Part shown: positions 44,381 to 56,819 of the stretch, piece by piece
How the letters are laid out: each line of letters begins with the position of its first letter
Numbering within the stretch: the stretch's first letter is position 1
Assembly (NCBI GenBank): GCA_018398815.1
Contig: CM031626.1
Location: forward strand, 37,103,376 to 37,167,375
DNA: 64,000 bases
Source: Conus ventricosus
Taxonomy: Eukaryota > Mollusca > Gastropoda > Neogastropoda > Conidae
Direction of reading: 5' to 3'
Notes under the pieces: model-generated
The model's input: only the letters and a program-made list of their open reading frames with translations
Databases searched by the model: none
Told to the model about the DNA's origin: nothing
Made by a program: the position numbers and the translations under genes

Positions 44381-47300
44381 GATGAGCTTTTCTTTGTCGA
44401 CAAGCATTCTGTAAGTGTTCCCGTACACGCCCGTTCTAATGTCCACATGGCAGCGTTAATGTACTGTTAATCGACAATGCGTGTAAGCGAAAGGGCACTT
44501 TTGGCAATCTCATGCATCCATGGCCGATCGAAATTGGGGGTCTCATTTACTTTGGGGTGTTACTCGTTGGTTGACAGACTTGAAGATTAATGGAAAATGG
44601 TTTCGTGTGGAAATGTTCTCACACAGGGGGGTCTGTCCACACTTTCTAGTGTGTTTGAGCATCCTGGGCAGCAATGGGCTGGTCCGTTTTTTTGCTGGCA
44701 TCCAGTGGAAAGGAGTGCGGAGAAGACGCCTGCATCTCGTAATAAACTGGGAATGCGTAAACAGCCACTTACAGGAGGACTAACTTTGGAGGGATTGGGG
44801 AGTTTTCTGGTATGGTGCTGTGCCGATTTGCGTTGCAGGCTCTTTCCTCGTTATTCCGCTTTAAACAGACTGTTTTAAAATCCACAACAGTCATAGATTT
44901 TAATGATTTCCAAAATTTTGTCGAGCTGTAGAGGCCTTCCTCAGTGCGTGAAATTATGGGACTGGCCGGCGAGGTCACCACATTACCCACTGGGTACATA
45001 TAAATGTAAACGTGAAATAACACAATTCTCTGTGTTCTTATTAAAATCTATTCTAAGTAAAACGAAAGGGCAAAAAAGGATTTGCACGTACAAGGCAATG
45101 TTGTTCAATAGGAAAATGGGGTTGCACACAATTGGGACGTTAAGGTTCTAAGAGTAAGCAAGGGGGCTGAGTTGTGTGTGTAAAAAAGCCTGTGATGCCC
45201 GCGGAGCACGCAGTTGGTTTGGGAGTGTACGTGGTAGTCTAGGAGAAGTGGGTTTAGTGTGGTGGGAGTGGTGGTGAGGTTTGAGCAGTGTGTGTGTGTT
45301 ATGTGTGTGTGTTGTTGTGTGTGTGTGTTGTGTGGTGTGGGTGTGTGTGGGTATGTGTGGGTGTCTGGTGTGTGGTGTGTGACGTGTGTTTGAGTGTGTG
45401 TGGTGGGGGGGGGGGGGGTTTTTAAAAATAAAAGGGGGGGGGTTATTTTCGGTAGGTGAGGGTGGCATATGGAGTCAAAGCGGGCGGTTGAACATGAACG
45501 TGTTATGTTGTGAGTTGAGTCCGAAAGGAATGGAGAGTTTTTCAATTTGCTTATCCTGAATTTTTCCCTACATAATTCTCGTTGCGTTGGTGGCTGTCTG
45601 GAAAAAATAATACTTTTTTCTTCCTCTCCATATCCGCATTTTCTGGTAGCTAGGGCCGGGTGGTTGGGCTGGTTGAAATGTTGCGTGGTCTTGAGTCTCC
45701 GATGTTGTTCTTGCGATGTGAGAATCTATGCAGGAATTAGATTTGGTTTCTGAGTGGACTTTTTTGTTTCCACCCAATGGTATTGGATCGGATATTCTGA
45801 CTTGATGTTCGCAAGAAACAAGAGAATTATGATTTATTGGTTTGGACAGCATTATGGCTGTCTTCAGTAATTGTTTTCCATTTCCGGTCCCGGCTGGCTT
45901 TATGAAATTGTGACGATTCCAAGGCGTCCGTTGCTCTCTGCAATATATACATTTGTTGGAACATTTGAAAAATCACCAATTTAGGGTCTTGAGGATTAAA
46001 ATTTGGATGGGGAGGGCTGGGAGGGCATAAGGCCAAGCTCTTTGGCTGAGATTACGGCCTGTTCTTAATTCTTCCCTGAGCGATCTGGGGGGTGGAGGTT
46101 TGACGAGCCTGGTTTAATGTTTTGTCCTACACTCAACCTGGTGATAACTGTCTGCATTTATATTCATCACTTTATAACCAATTTGACGGACACAGAGGGG
46201 GAAGTTTGCTAAGTGTGACGTAATGTAGTCCGACATAATTACAATCCTCACGGTGATTTCCTAGGGTGATCAAGCTGGCGATACTAAGCTCATAGTGTTT
46301 GTTACAACAATTTAAACGCGGGGCGAGTATCATTGTACTGGGTTTGAGGTTTGTAGCCCCTCATAAGCCCCATTCGCATAGAAGCGTACCAGTGCGTATA
46401 AATGTATCTATAATGTCTTCTTTGAAGTATCTATTGGTGTCTCTCCTTAAGTGTTGAGGAAATATCGACAAATTATAGCTCTCTTCTCTGACAAGCTTGC
46501 GCCTAACCGTGATAAGAATAATCTTTCATAAGACACATGCTTATAAGAGACATACGACATTATTTAACTCATGCGCTCCTCTAGATTACTCTCTCTCACA
46601 AAAAAACTCAAACCACCTACTTACACAAACTACGATTATATATAATCTGAATTGTAGGAAAAGGTATAGCAGCCACATATCTAATTTCATAACAGAAAAT
46701 CCTCTCTACTCGTGGCTCAATACGTGCCACAGTGGGCGTTCGGCTACGTCTCTTTGTCTGTGTAACCACAATATGCATCAACGACTTGCCACATAACCGT
46801 GGGTTTAGTGGTACTCGGTCTACGTGTGACATGGGTACGTTACTCTATACTCACCAATGACCTTTTTCACTCTACAAAAAAATTTTTCCTCAGTTGAGCA
46901 CAAAACATTTTAACAATATTCCATTGGATCAAATAGCGCAAATAGAAATGTAGTTCCGTCTCGTACAGATCCGGTCATATTTGGTGGCTTAATGTGAAAT
47001 TTATATTGGTAGGGAATGTTCAACCTCTGATTTTGGCTTATTATCGGCAAAATTGCGAGAATGTTTGTATAAGTCTGTTGACCTGAGGTTACCATCTTGT
47101 CACAAGAGTAAGACTCCAAGTTCCAAGTAATATGTCGGCTACTAGAATTACTCGTCTTATGCGCCCATAGCAAGTTGCTGATACAAAACAGGAAACGGGG
47201 CGGCTGTTAGAAAGAAGTTTCTGTTTTCAAAAAAACCTCCCCCATAAAATACCATGAATTGCGATCTACAGTGCGGAGCCATGGTGTCTTCCATCCACAG

Positions 47301-49759
47301 ACTGGCACCCCCACTCCACCAACCACTATGGGTACCATGGCTTCCCTGCAATTTGGTGAATTATTATCGGGTTTTCAAAGATTGATAAAAGACCAACGTA
47401 AACTCATCCTTAAACAACCCAACCCTGTAAAAACCTCCCCTTGTCGTTCTCTCAGATATAAAACAAAGATTCATAATTTCTAGAAGGTCGTTCAGTGGGA
47501 GTTGCTGGATAACAGGTTTTTAGGATTAAGATATACTCAACTGATTTTTTAGCTCATTCCTGTGGTTTATGGTTGGAGAAAATAGAGTCCCATTACATCT
47601 ATTGTTACCCAAAACATCACCACTGCGCTTGACCGGGAAAAGGGGTTAACATATTTTTAATTTCCACTTTCTTCGATGGTTGGTTGTTTAAACTGGTTGA
47701 GTGGGTTCTTGGATGTAACTGGGGAGGGAGAAAGCAACGGATATCACGTTGTAGTGGGGGGGAGGAAAAAACAAGTGAACGTTAACAATTCTTCAGTGTT
47801 TGAATTAGTACTGCAACTGCGCGCAAAAGGTTTGAAACTCTTTTTCCATCTACAAACTAAAAAATTCTGAAGATGAAAGAAACACTCCCCCACTTGCCCC
47901 CCAGTGGAACTTTATATAATTCATCACTGAGAATCCTAAACAAAGCCCCTTCACTAGATCGCTGCGGGACGGCGAATCATCACGTTAATCCTCCCTCTTT
48001 GGAAAGCCACATTTCTTTTGTTTTTGCTTGCTCTAAGGCCCTTTCGTCCGCTGGGATCGGGGGACTCATCAGGGAAGGGGCGGACCACGGTGTTTGTGTT
48101 CAGTGCTCTTGGTGTCAAAATGAGGGACCACACCCACTGTCCAATAATTCTGTGGTGTTCTCCACCACAAAGGGTTCAAAAATAAGATCAACTGCACCCT
48201 CAAAAGCAAGCCAGCGATGGGTAGTATAATGGAAACAAACAAACACAAGTGTGGAGATTGGAAATAAGTTGTCGAAAAACTGATACCCACCCTCCTATAT
48301 GTGTGTGTGTATAGTGTGGGTGTGGGTATGTGTGTGTGTAAAGCTTGTATTTCTAATCTGTCAAGATATCAAGGGTAAAATCCTGGTTGAGAACGACCTC
48401 CGAACCTATTTTGTGCACACAGAGTGTGAAACAGGATTAATTGTTTCGTGTTGGAGATTGTGTTCTTTTTATATTAAATGGACTTCGGCCTTTCTAAATC
48501 TCAACGGGGATAAAGGGGGGGACGTCCAGTCATTGTACCACGACTTTCCTGTTCTTCGTCTCTGTCTTGGGTCCTAGAGTAATTGCTCTGTATCGGACAT
48601 ATATACACACAGGGAACAGGCAAACTTGGAGAAATGGAATAGAAACCATACTTGCGTTTTTAAACTTCTAGACTAGTACTGGCCTTTCGAATCTTTATTT
48701 TCAGTCAGGGACAAAGTATCTGGGGGACAGAGCATTTGAAACAAATGCCAGGTAATCTCGAGGTGGATGGTAATGAAAGTAAAATATGAATACTGAGGCA
48801 GTTGGAAGGGGAAAACCGCCAAATAAACAAACACAAAGGTAGGGTAACTCTGGCTCCCATGGATGAAATTAGGATATGCCCATATTTCATATGGAATGCT
48901 GTTGTGACACACAGAATCGCCTTAACAAATTTTAACTAGCACAGAAGCACACAGGATATAAATAAAGGGGAGACATCCCAAAAGGATGTTCCTAGCCTTG
49001 CTAGATGCCTTGACTGGACACGTCTATGCATGTTATTGCAACTGGGGAAAATGTTAAGAGTTATTGCCTAAGGGCGGTTAGTTATCTCGTGTCTGCATTG
49101 ATTTTGCACTTCCAAAATATTTCTCAGTGAAAATCCTCCCCAACCCAACACCAACGGCTCATCAAAACTTGTTCCACAAAGGGGGGGTCGGCATGGTGGT
49201 GCGGCATGGATTTTCGGTTACTTGCTGTATGCCTGTGTTTCACCTCGGTCCCATACCTTAATCAGGTGAGTGGGGCTATGATTTATCCCTACATTATTAA
49301 TTTCAACGGCCAAAAAAAAATAAATAGATAAAATAAAAAAGAGATAAATAAATAAAAAGGAAATAAGTTAATGTCTAGGTATTGATTCACCGAACAGTTC
49401 TCTTTTTCGTTGGGCTGCCTTCAATGCAGTGTCAGGTGAAAGATTATTACCTGGCTACTGAAACAGCATAGATGAATGGATTTATGCAATTTGGCGATGC
49501 CTGTCGATTTAACTCTCGGCAGTTTGACAAACGTGTGTGGTGTGTGTGTTGTGTGTGTGTGTGTGTGTGTGTGGCAAGTGTGCAAGTGTGTTTGTGTGTG
49601 GTTCAAGTTTCACATGATATTTGCAGCTTTCTTGAGATCTCTTTCACAACTGAGTAGTAACTGGTTCAAACTGAACAAAGTAGGACCAGAAAAGGGGTTG
49701 TAACTCGTGACACACTAGAGGAAACATATGCAGAACTGATAGTGACTATTTCATGGGGG
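44381..49759. other. Right flank of element B: no gene recognised
   Basis: Open frames are short and show no family motif. Low-complexity parts are GT-rich (about 45275-45415, 48297-48340, 49535-49600) and A-rich (about 49308-49370). A block at about 47560-47770 is similar to 23720-23970. Base composition and scattered homopolymers suggest continuing sequence error. Confidence 0.5.
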
Positions 49760-51350
49760 GAACAACAAACAAAAAAACATTATATATTATATATATATAA
49801 TTATATATATATATTATATATATTATATATATATATACAACAAACTAAGAAATTCCAAGGATAAGTACCGAGCACCGTTCCAGCAACTTACAGAGCAGCT
49901 TGGTGTTGCAATGACTGCAAGAAATATTGAATTATAAACAAAGCTTGCTCTTATGTCTTAGATTAAAGAAATAGGGGGAGATACGCATTCATACCTGCAG
50001 TGGCAGATGAATCTGCCTAACTAACAGTATGTGCTTAAGTGGGTGGATGGGGAAAAATAAAATAAATGCTTCTCAAAATGAGCCTTCAGCAAGCTTATAT
50101 TCTCCAAGGGGGGAGAGACATCCTCCAATAGGGAGGGAAACTCACTAACATATAACTCCTGGTCATATACCTATATTTCGAAACTTGGTGGTTTCTCCTC
50201 AGTGACCGCGGAAAGTGGTAATTTGACTCCTCTGCCTTTTCAGTTTTAAGAAGAATGCAATCCCAGAAAAGGCTGGTGTGCAATACTGCAGTATGTTTGT
50301 TGAGTTTTCAAAAAACCAACCAAAGGTGCCATCTAAGAAGCAAAAGAAAATCATGAAAGAGCAAAACAAGCTACATTTTCTTGTGAAAAGTAGAAAATAT
50401 AAAAAGATATCCTCTAAGACACAAGTGCTGAGGGCCAGTTCTTGGAATGAATCCACAAGGGACTAAATACAACAAACTAAGAAATTCCAAGGATAAGTAC
50501 CGAGCACCGTTCCAGCAACTTACAGAGCAGCTTGGTGTTGCAATGACTGCAAGAAATATTGAATTATAAACAAAAGCTTGCTCTTAATGTTAGTTAGGCA
50601 GAATCATCTGCCACTGCAGGTATGAATGCGTATCTCCCCCTATTTCTTTAATCTAAGACATAAGAGCAAGCTTTGTTTATAATTCAATATTTCTTGCAGT
50701 CATTGCAACACCAAGCTGCTCTGTAAGTTGCTGGAACGGTGCTCGTACTTATCCTTGGAATTTCTTAGTTTGTTGTATTTTAGTCCCTTGCGGATTCATT
50801 CCAAGAACTGGCCCTCAGCACTTGTGTCTTAGAGGATATCTTTTTTATATTTTCTACTTTTCACAAGAAAATGTAGCTTGTTTTGCTCTTTCAGATTTTC
50901 TTTTGCTTCTTAGATGGCACCTTTGGTTGGTTTTTTGAAAACTCAACAAACATACTGCAGTATTGCCACACCAGCCTTTTCTGGGATTGCATTCTTCTTA
51001 AAACTGAAAAGGCAGAGGAGTCAAATTACCACTTTCCGCGGTCACTGAGGAGAAACCACCAAGTTTCGAAATATCGGTATATGACCAGGAGTTATATGTA
51101 GTGAGTTCCCCTCCTTATTGGAGGATGTCTCTCCTCCTTGGAGAATATAAGCTTGCTGAAGGCTCATTTTGAGAAGCATTTATTTTATTTTTCCCCATCC
51201 ACCCACTTAAGCACATACTGTTAGTTAGGCAGAATCATCTGCCACTGCAGGTATGAATGCGTATCTCCCCTATTTCTTTAATCTAAGACATAAGAGCAAG
51301 CTTTGTTTATAATTCAATATATATTATTATTATATATTATATTATAAAAC
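49760..51350. repeat. Head-to-head palindromic repeat unit with TA microsatellite edges
   Basis: A unit beginning ACAAACTAAGAAATTCCAAG at about 49840 runs to about 50467, then restarts directly at 50470-50590. From about 50595 it is followed by its reverse complement to about 51325. Mirrored landmarks include CTGCAGTGGCAGATGA / TCATCTGCCACTGCAG and the AAGCTTATATTCTCC block. TA repeats lie at 49780-49838 and 51318-51345. No transposase was recognised. Degraded relatives lie at 60800-62335. Confidence 0.8.
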
Positions 51351-51373
51351 AAGTTTTAAAAAAGGATATAAAA

Positions 51374-51420
51374 CTCTCTACAAATTTGTTTCGAGCGCGT
51401 TGCGCTGTCATCAGGATGGT
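51374..51420 (-). ncRNA. Hammerhead-ribozyme-like core (Penelope-like element type)
   Basis: On the minus strand CTGATGA is followed by a stem-loop (AGCGC, short loop, GCGCT), then CGAAAC and AAATTTGTAGAG. CUGANGA-stem-GAAA is the conserved hammerhead core, and Penelope-like elements are known to carry such ribozymes in their terminal repeats. Stems I and III were not verified. Confidence 0.55.
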
Positions 51421-51466
51421 TTTGGTTGCCCACCGCCGATGTTATATAGCTGTTCAACCATATTGA

Positions 51467-51507
<41 letters not shown>

Positions 51508-51706
51508 TATTATATATATACTCAGAGGTATACAAACGCGAAAACAAACTGTATAGAACTTTTTATGTAATTTGGCCAAGGTTTCATTTGAACTGGTAAT
51601 AGAAGTGAGAAAAAGCATCAAACACCGCAAAGTGTCCTTTCAAAGTTCATTCTGGTAGAAATAAGGTCACATGAACTTGACCTGACCCTGTGTTAACAGC
51701 AGAATG

Positions 51707-52820
51707 TTAGTGTCGGTGTGACCACCTCGAGCATTGATCACACCTGTGCACCTGTGGTACATAGAGCGCCCCAGAGTGTTGGTCTGCCTCTGGGGGATTT
51801 GCCACCTCACCTGGCCACAGCGACAGCAAGCTGAGCTGCTGTCTGGGGTCTGAGCTGGGGTTGAGCTGGTTCAACTGCCTCTGAAGGGCATCCCAGAAAT
51901 GCTCTATTGGGTTAAGGTCGGGAGAACGGGCTGGGTGAGGCAGCAGATTGATGTTGTTCTGCCTCAGGAAGTTCTGCGTAGCATGGGCAGTGTGCGGCCT
52001 TGCGTTGTCCTGCTCTGTGGATGCCGCTGGAAATGCGGCAGGATGTGGGGTCTCAGAACTAGGTCGATGTAATGAACAGCAGTGACCCATTACCACGTCC
52101 TGGAAGATGACTGGCCCAATACGGCGATTCGTGCCGATAGCCCCCCAGATCNNNNNNNNNNNNNNNNNNNNNNNNNNNNNNNNNNNNNNNNNNNNNNNNN
52201 NNNNNNNNNNNNNNNNNNNNNNNNNNNNNNNNNNNNNNNNNNNNNNNNNNNATGATGCTTTCACCATCCCATGGGTCCCTTTCGGTGATGTTGGCATCGT
52301 GAAGCGTTCCCCCGCTCTTCTCCAGATCGGATGCGGCCATCGCCTGTGTCGACGCAAAACCGGCTTTCATCACTGAGAGAACTCGGCCCCAGTCCCGATG
52401 GCGCCATGCACGTGGATCTGTGCCCACTGCAGACGGTTCTGGCGATGCTGGAGTGTCAGGATAGGTCGCCGGGCTGGACGCCTGTATTGGAGACCAACTG
52501 TGTTCAGTCTGCGACACGGTCCTGCTGCTGATTGGGCTGCCATGGTTGCTTGACGGTGTTTCTGGCTGTGTTGGCAGCGGTTTGGTAATGGCTCCCGTCG
52601 ATGCTGACGCAGAAGATGGCGGTCTTGGATGCTGTGTGACCCTCGGTCTGTTGCTCCTCAGTCTGTCATCAGTGGTGTTTCTTGCTTGAAAGCAGCCCAG
52701 AAGGCGATAGACGGTGGAAATGTGGACTCCGAATGCGACAGCGACCTGCCTCATTGGAACCCTGGCCTGCAGTTGCCCCATTTGCCATGCAACGATCTTG
52801 ACGAGAAAGTCTCAGCATTA
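51707..52820 (-). mobile_element. Tc1/mariner-family transposase, frameshifted, split by an N gap
   Basis: The minus-strand N terminus (from about 52820) has a helix-turn-helix region (MRQVAVAFGVHISTVYRLLG) and a basic linker RSNRPRVTQ. The middle reads DANITERDPWDGES up to the gap. After the gap come GPVIFQDVV, then the catalytic QDNARPHTA and SPDLNPIEHFWD. These are the second and third acidic positions of the DDE/D triad with the classic Tc1 context. Slips occur near 52790 and between 52560 and 52300. Terminal inverted repeats were not found, so this may be a decayed copy. Confidence 0.88.
52152..52251. other. 100-N assembly gap
   Basis: Exactly 100 N, a conventional placeholder for a gap of unknown size. 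It interrupts the Tc1 transposase at a point where the protein readings on both sides are nearly contiguous. Confidence 0.98.
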
Positions 52821-53123
52821 TGTTGGCGCCGCTGGAGGGATAATTTTAACTTTTTGGGGTTTGGAAAATTTTTACAGCCCCACAATAGGGCCAGATTGAG
52901 TTGCAATTCACATTGATGCACGTGGCGTAGGTAGTCCACATGGCAATTGCACTCCTCGTGTCAAAAACGCTGACCCGGCAACATTCACCCACTGTTACGA
53001 GGTTACAACCGGCCAAGCACCACGTACTGCTAATGTTGCACATGCCAACGACATTGCTTACGTCCTGTTCACAATGTGAACAATCGTGCACTGTCTCTAT
53101 TTTTCGTGCTGTTTATGCTCTGA

Positions 53124-53124
<1 letters not shown>

Positions 53125-53180
<56 letters not shown>

Positions 53181-53199
53181 TCCTCTTACTATTGTTTAA

Positions 53200-53240
<41 letters not shown>
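53125..53240. repeat. (TA)n microsatellite blocks
   Basis: Two TA runs separated by about 25 bases of unique sequence, next to a hammerhead-like motif. Confidence 0.95.
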
Positions 53241-53246
<6 letters not shown>

Positions 53247-53280
53247 TCTTTCAAATGACTAGACCAAACAAGCAAGTTTT

Positions 53281-53320
53281 CATCTGTCAACGTTTCGGCA
53301 CTTGGCCTTCTTCAGGGCAC
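53281..53320 (-). ncRNA. Hammerhead-ribozyme-like core near the Penelope-like element
   Basis: The minus strand reads CTGAAGA, then a short stem (GGC, loop, GCC), then GAAACG, the conserved hammerhead core arrangement (core at about 53291-53315). It lies downstream of the Penelope-like RT on the same strand, as expected for a terminal-repeat ribozyme. Flanking stems were not verified. Confidence 0.55.
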
Positions 53321-53509
53321 GCTTTATTACTGCACTGACTACACAAACAATGCCTTTCCCCCACCACTCCCAAGAACAAAGCTCACATGACGGTCAAGAT
53401 TTAAAGTGTTTAGAACAATGTTCACAAAAGTTTCTCTAATTCAATCTCCATATTCTCTAACATGTTTTAACCCTACTCACCAACAGTCCCAGCTGTTAGC
53501 CCACTCCCC

Positions 53510-54045
<536 letters not shown>

Positions 54046-54299
54046 ATGTACACAGAAGTAAATTATGAAAAGTCTTGCTATCTTACTCTTATGGTTACTA
54101 ATTTAGTAGAAATGGACATCAGACAATCATTAATTTAACTGCATATTGTGAGTGGAAAAGTTTAGGATACAATGGGAATTTTAAAATGCATCCTTTCCTC
54201 AATGATAAAAAAGAAAAGATGATAATACATTCTTGTACCAATACACGCATTACTCACCAGGGAAGAAGGGGTAGGGGTGGAAATCGAATAGCGACTGAA

Positions 54300-55580
54300 A
54301 AAACGCTAGCAAACAGTGTTTAAGCCATCAGGCTGAATGGTTCGCAATTTGTGGAACCAGAAAGCTTCCCGTTTGAGTCTATACTCCACGTCATCTGACA
54401 GTACTTTTTCGATTGCGATGCAGCGGAGATTGAGGAGAGAGTGGCCTGGTGATTGAAATGCTTAGTTACTAGAGTTCCAGAGTTGTTTTTTTATGTTGGA
54501 TCTGTGTTGTAAAATCGAGTTTTAAGGGAGTTTTTTGTCTCTCCAACATACTGGCTGTGGGGACATTTATCGCAAAAGAGCAAGTAGATCAAATTTGTGG
54601 TTTCACAATCCATGTGATGCCGAATTGAAAAGGATTCGTCATGTTTTCGCACTGTAAAAGGAACTGTCTGGACAAGATGTTGCTTACAGACAACACATTT
54701 TTTCTTACATGGAAAGCAGCCATGCTGGTTTCGTTTCTGACTGACAGAAAGGCAGAGCAGAGGGCATAAGAAATTTCTAAGGTGCGGCTATTCCTTTCCC
54801 CCAGGATTGGGGGATCAGGAATAGCCTTTTGGAGTTGGAGACTGGACTGTAGGATTGGATGTAGCTCTTGGACCATTTGCGGATGGGGGGATTAGCAGGG
54901 TTGTAAGTAGTAATTTATTGGGATGCGCTCAGTGTGCTGTGTGGGTTCTGCACTGAAGTGTTGAACATCTTGGGAGGCATTTAACTTTATCCAAGGCAGA
55001 AATCAGGCACTGTGCCTTGTAGCCACGAGCACGAAGCTGTTCAAACAGCTGGGTGCATCGTGACTCAAAGTCAGCGGCTCTGGAACACACAAACGTTTCA
55101 AGCGCAGAAAGAGACTGTAGGGGAGATTTTGTTTGCAGTGGTGAGGGTGGCTTGAGGTGTAATGGAGGTAGGAATGAACATCAGTGGGTTTGCAATACAA
55201 ATCTGTTTGGATGTATCCGTCTTCTATTTTCAAGAGGATATCTAGAAAGGGGAGAGAGACTGCAGAAGAGTGACGGTGAATTTGATGGTGGGATGGACTG
55301 TGTTAATGTACTGTGTGAATGTGTCAAGACCATGCAAATCTCCCAACCAGAGGAAAATGATATCGTCAATATAACGCTAACATAACTCACTGCACACTGG
55401 GACAGGGCTATTGTTCAGCAGTTCCTGCTCGAGCCATCCCATGAAAAGATTGGCTACAACTGGGGCCATGGGAGTGCCCATAGCAGTGCCCGATATCTGG
55501 TGGTACATTTGATCTTCAAAATAGAAAAAGTTGTTGTTAAGGACATGTTCGACTGCTTTTAGGCTTTTTAACCATACTGA
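54300..55580 (-). mobile_element. Penelope-like retroelement: RT with C-terminal GIY-YIG region, frameshifted
   Basis: The minus strand from about 55580 reads QISGTAMGTPMAPVVANLFM (RT motif B, about 55500-55441). It then reads RYIDDIIF (motif C, about 55390-55363, with a stop in place of the preceding Trp). DGYIQTDLYCKPTDVHSYLH (55233 onward) follows, strongly characteristic of Penelope-like RTs. Near the end (about 54590-54460) LLFCDKCP...QYVGETKNSLKTRF matches the GIY-YIG endonuclease domain of the same family. Slips and stops are frequent. The 5' part is lost in a TA microsatellite at about 55583-55685. Confidence 0.85.
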
Positions 55581-55628
<48 letters not shown>

Positions 55629-55644
55629 TATATATAAATATATA

Positions 55645-55675
<31 letters not shown>

Positions 55676-55751
55676 ATATATATAATAGTTCAGTATGGTT
55701 AAAAGCCTAAAACAATTCTACAAGTGCTCAACCCCTTGGGGAGCAACACAC

Positions 55752-55782
<31 letters not shown>

Positions 55783-55866
55783 ATAATATATATTATGTAT
55801 ATATATATATTATATATATATATATGTATATTATATATATATATATATATATAATATATATTGCAG

Positions 55867-55945
<79 letters not shown>
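55581..55945. repeat. (TA)n and (GA)n microsatellites
   Basis: TA-rich DNA at about 55583-55685 and 55752-55860, then a GA repeat at 55868-55944. Between them a short segment (about 55688-55713) is an inverted echo of 55560-55582 (AGGCTTTTTAACCATACTGA). Confidence 0.93.
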
Positions 55946-55948
<3 letters not shown>

Positions 55949-55964
55949 GATATAGATATATCCG

Positions 55965-56166
55965 GTAGTTTAAAGCGATCCACGTTGGTGAGAAATACAC
56001 CAGTCTTCGTTTTGCCCAGAATTTGGTTCATACAGCGGTAGAGTTCCCTACTCGTCTTGCTGGCTGATGTATGTGTTAAGAAGAAACTAGTCTTGACTTT
56101 CTGAACTGAACCTGTGATGTTTCGTTTTAATATATTTGCATATCTGCTTATGAACAGTGACACCAA
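55965..56166 (-). mobile_element. Possible LINE fragment (linker before the RT domain)
   Basis: The minus strand reads TSASKTSRELYRCMNQILGK and TGVFLTNVDRFKLPD. This resembles the endonuclease-RT linker of Jockey/CR1-type LINEs (LY..MN.LLGK...LP). It is only about 60 residues long, so the assignment is tentative. Confidence 0.35.
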
Positions 56167-56209
56167 TGATGATGATTATGATGGTAACAACAACAGCAGC
56201 AACAACAAC

Positions 56210-56282
<73 letters not shown>

Positions 56283-56470
56283 TGATAACAGTAATAATGA
56301 TGATAATAGGATAATGTTGATGATGATGATGATGATGATGATGACGATGACGATGACGATAACGATGACGATCGACGACGACGACGACGACGACGACGCG
56401 ACAACGACGACCACGACGATGATGCTTGTGATGGTGATGATGATGTTGATAATGATGATGCTGATGATAA
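56160..56470. repeat. Trinucleotide microsatellites (AAT/GAT/GAC)
   Basis: AAC, AAT, GAT and GAC triplets follow one another over about 300 bases. Open frames of poly-Asn, Ile, Ser or Val are artefacts of the repeat. Confidence 0.95.
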
Positions 56471-56529
56471 GCAGGCGGGAAAAAGATTAGATTGAATAGT
56501 GATTGAAAAGGTAGGGTTCTATGAAAACA

Positions 56530-56815
56530 AACAAAAAGAGGGGCTGGGGGGAAAGAAAGAAACAAAGGAAACAAGAAAGAAAGAAAGAAAGAAAAAAGGA
56601 CAGAAAGAAAGGAAGAAAGGAAGGAAGAAGAAAGAAGGAAAGAAAGACAGAAAGAAACGAAAGGAAGGAAAAAGAAAGAAGGAAGAAGTAAGAAGGATGA
56701 CAGAAAGACAGAAGAAGGAAGGAAGGAAAGAAAGAAAGAAAGAAAGAAAAAAAGGAAGGAAGGAGAAAGAAAGAAAGAAAGAAAGAAAGAAAGGAAGGAA
56801 GGAAGAAGAAGGAAA
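56530..56815. repeat. Polypurine (GAAA/GGAA)n tract
   Basis: About 280 bases of almost pure purine on the plus strand, made of GAAA and GGAA units. Confidence 0.95.
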
Positions 56816-56819
56816 GGTT

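Noticed and set aside
45105..45545. 146-residue His/Thr/Pro-rich protein
   Set aside because: It is a translation of a degraded GT repeat with flanking homopolymers.
49840..51325. CRISPR or other prokaryotic repeat array
   Set aside because: Repeats are long, few, partly inverted and TA-flanked; the whole window is eukaryotic in character.
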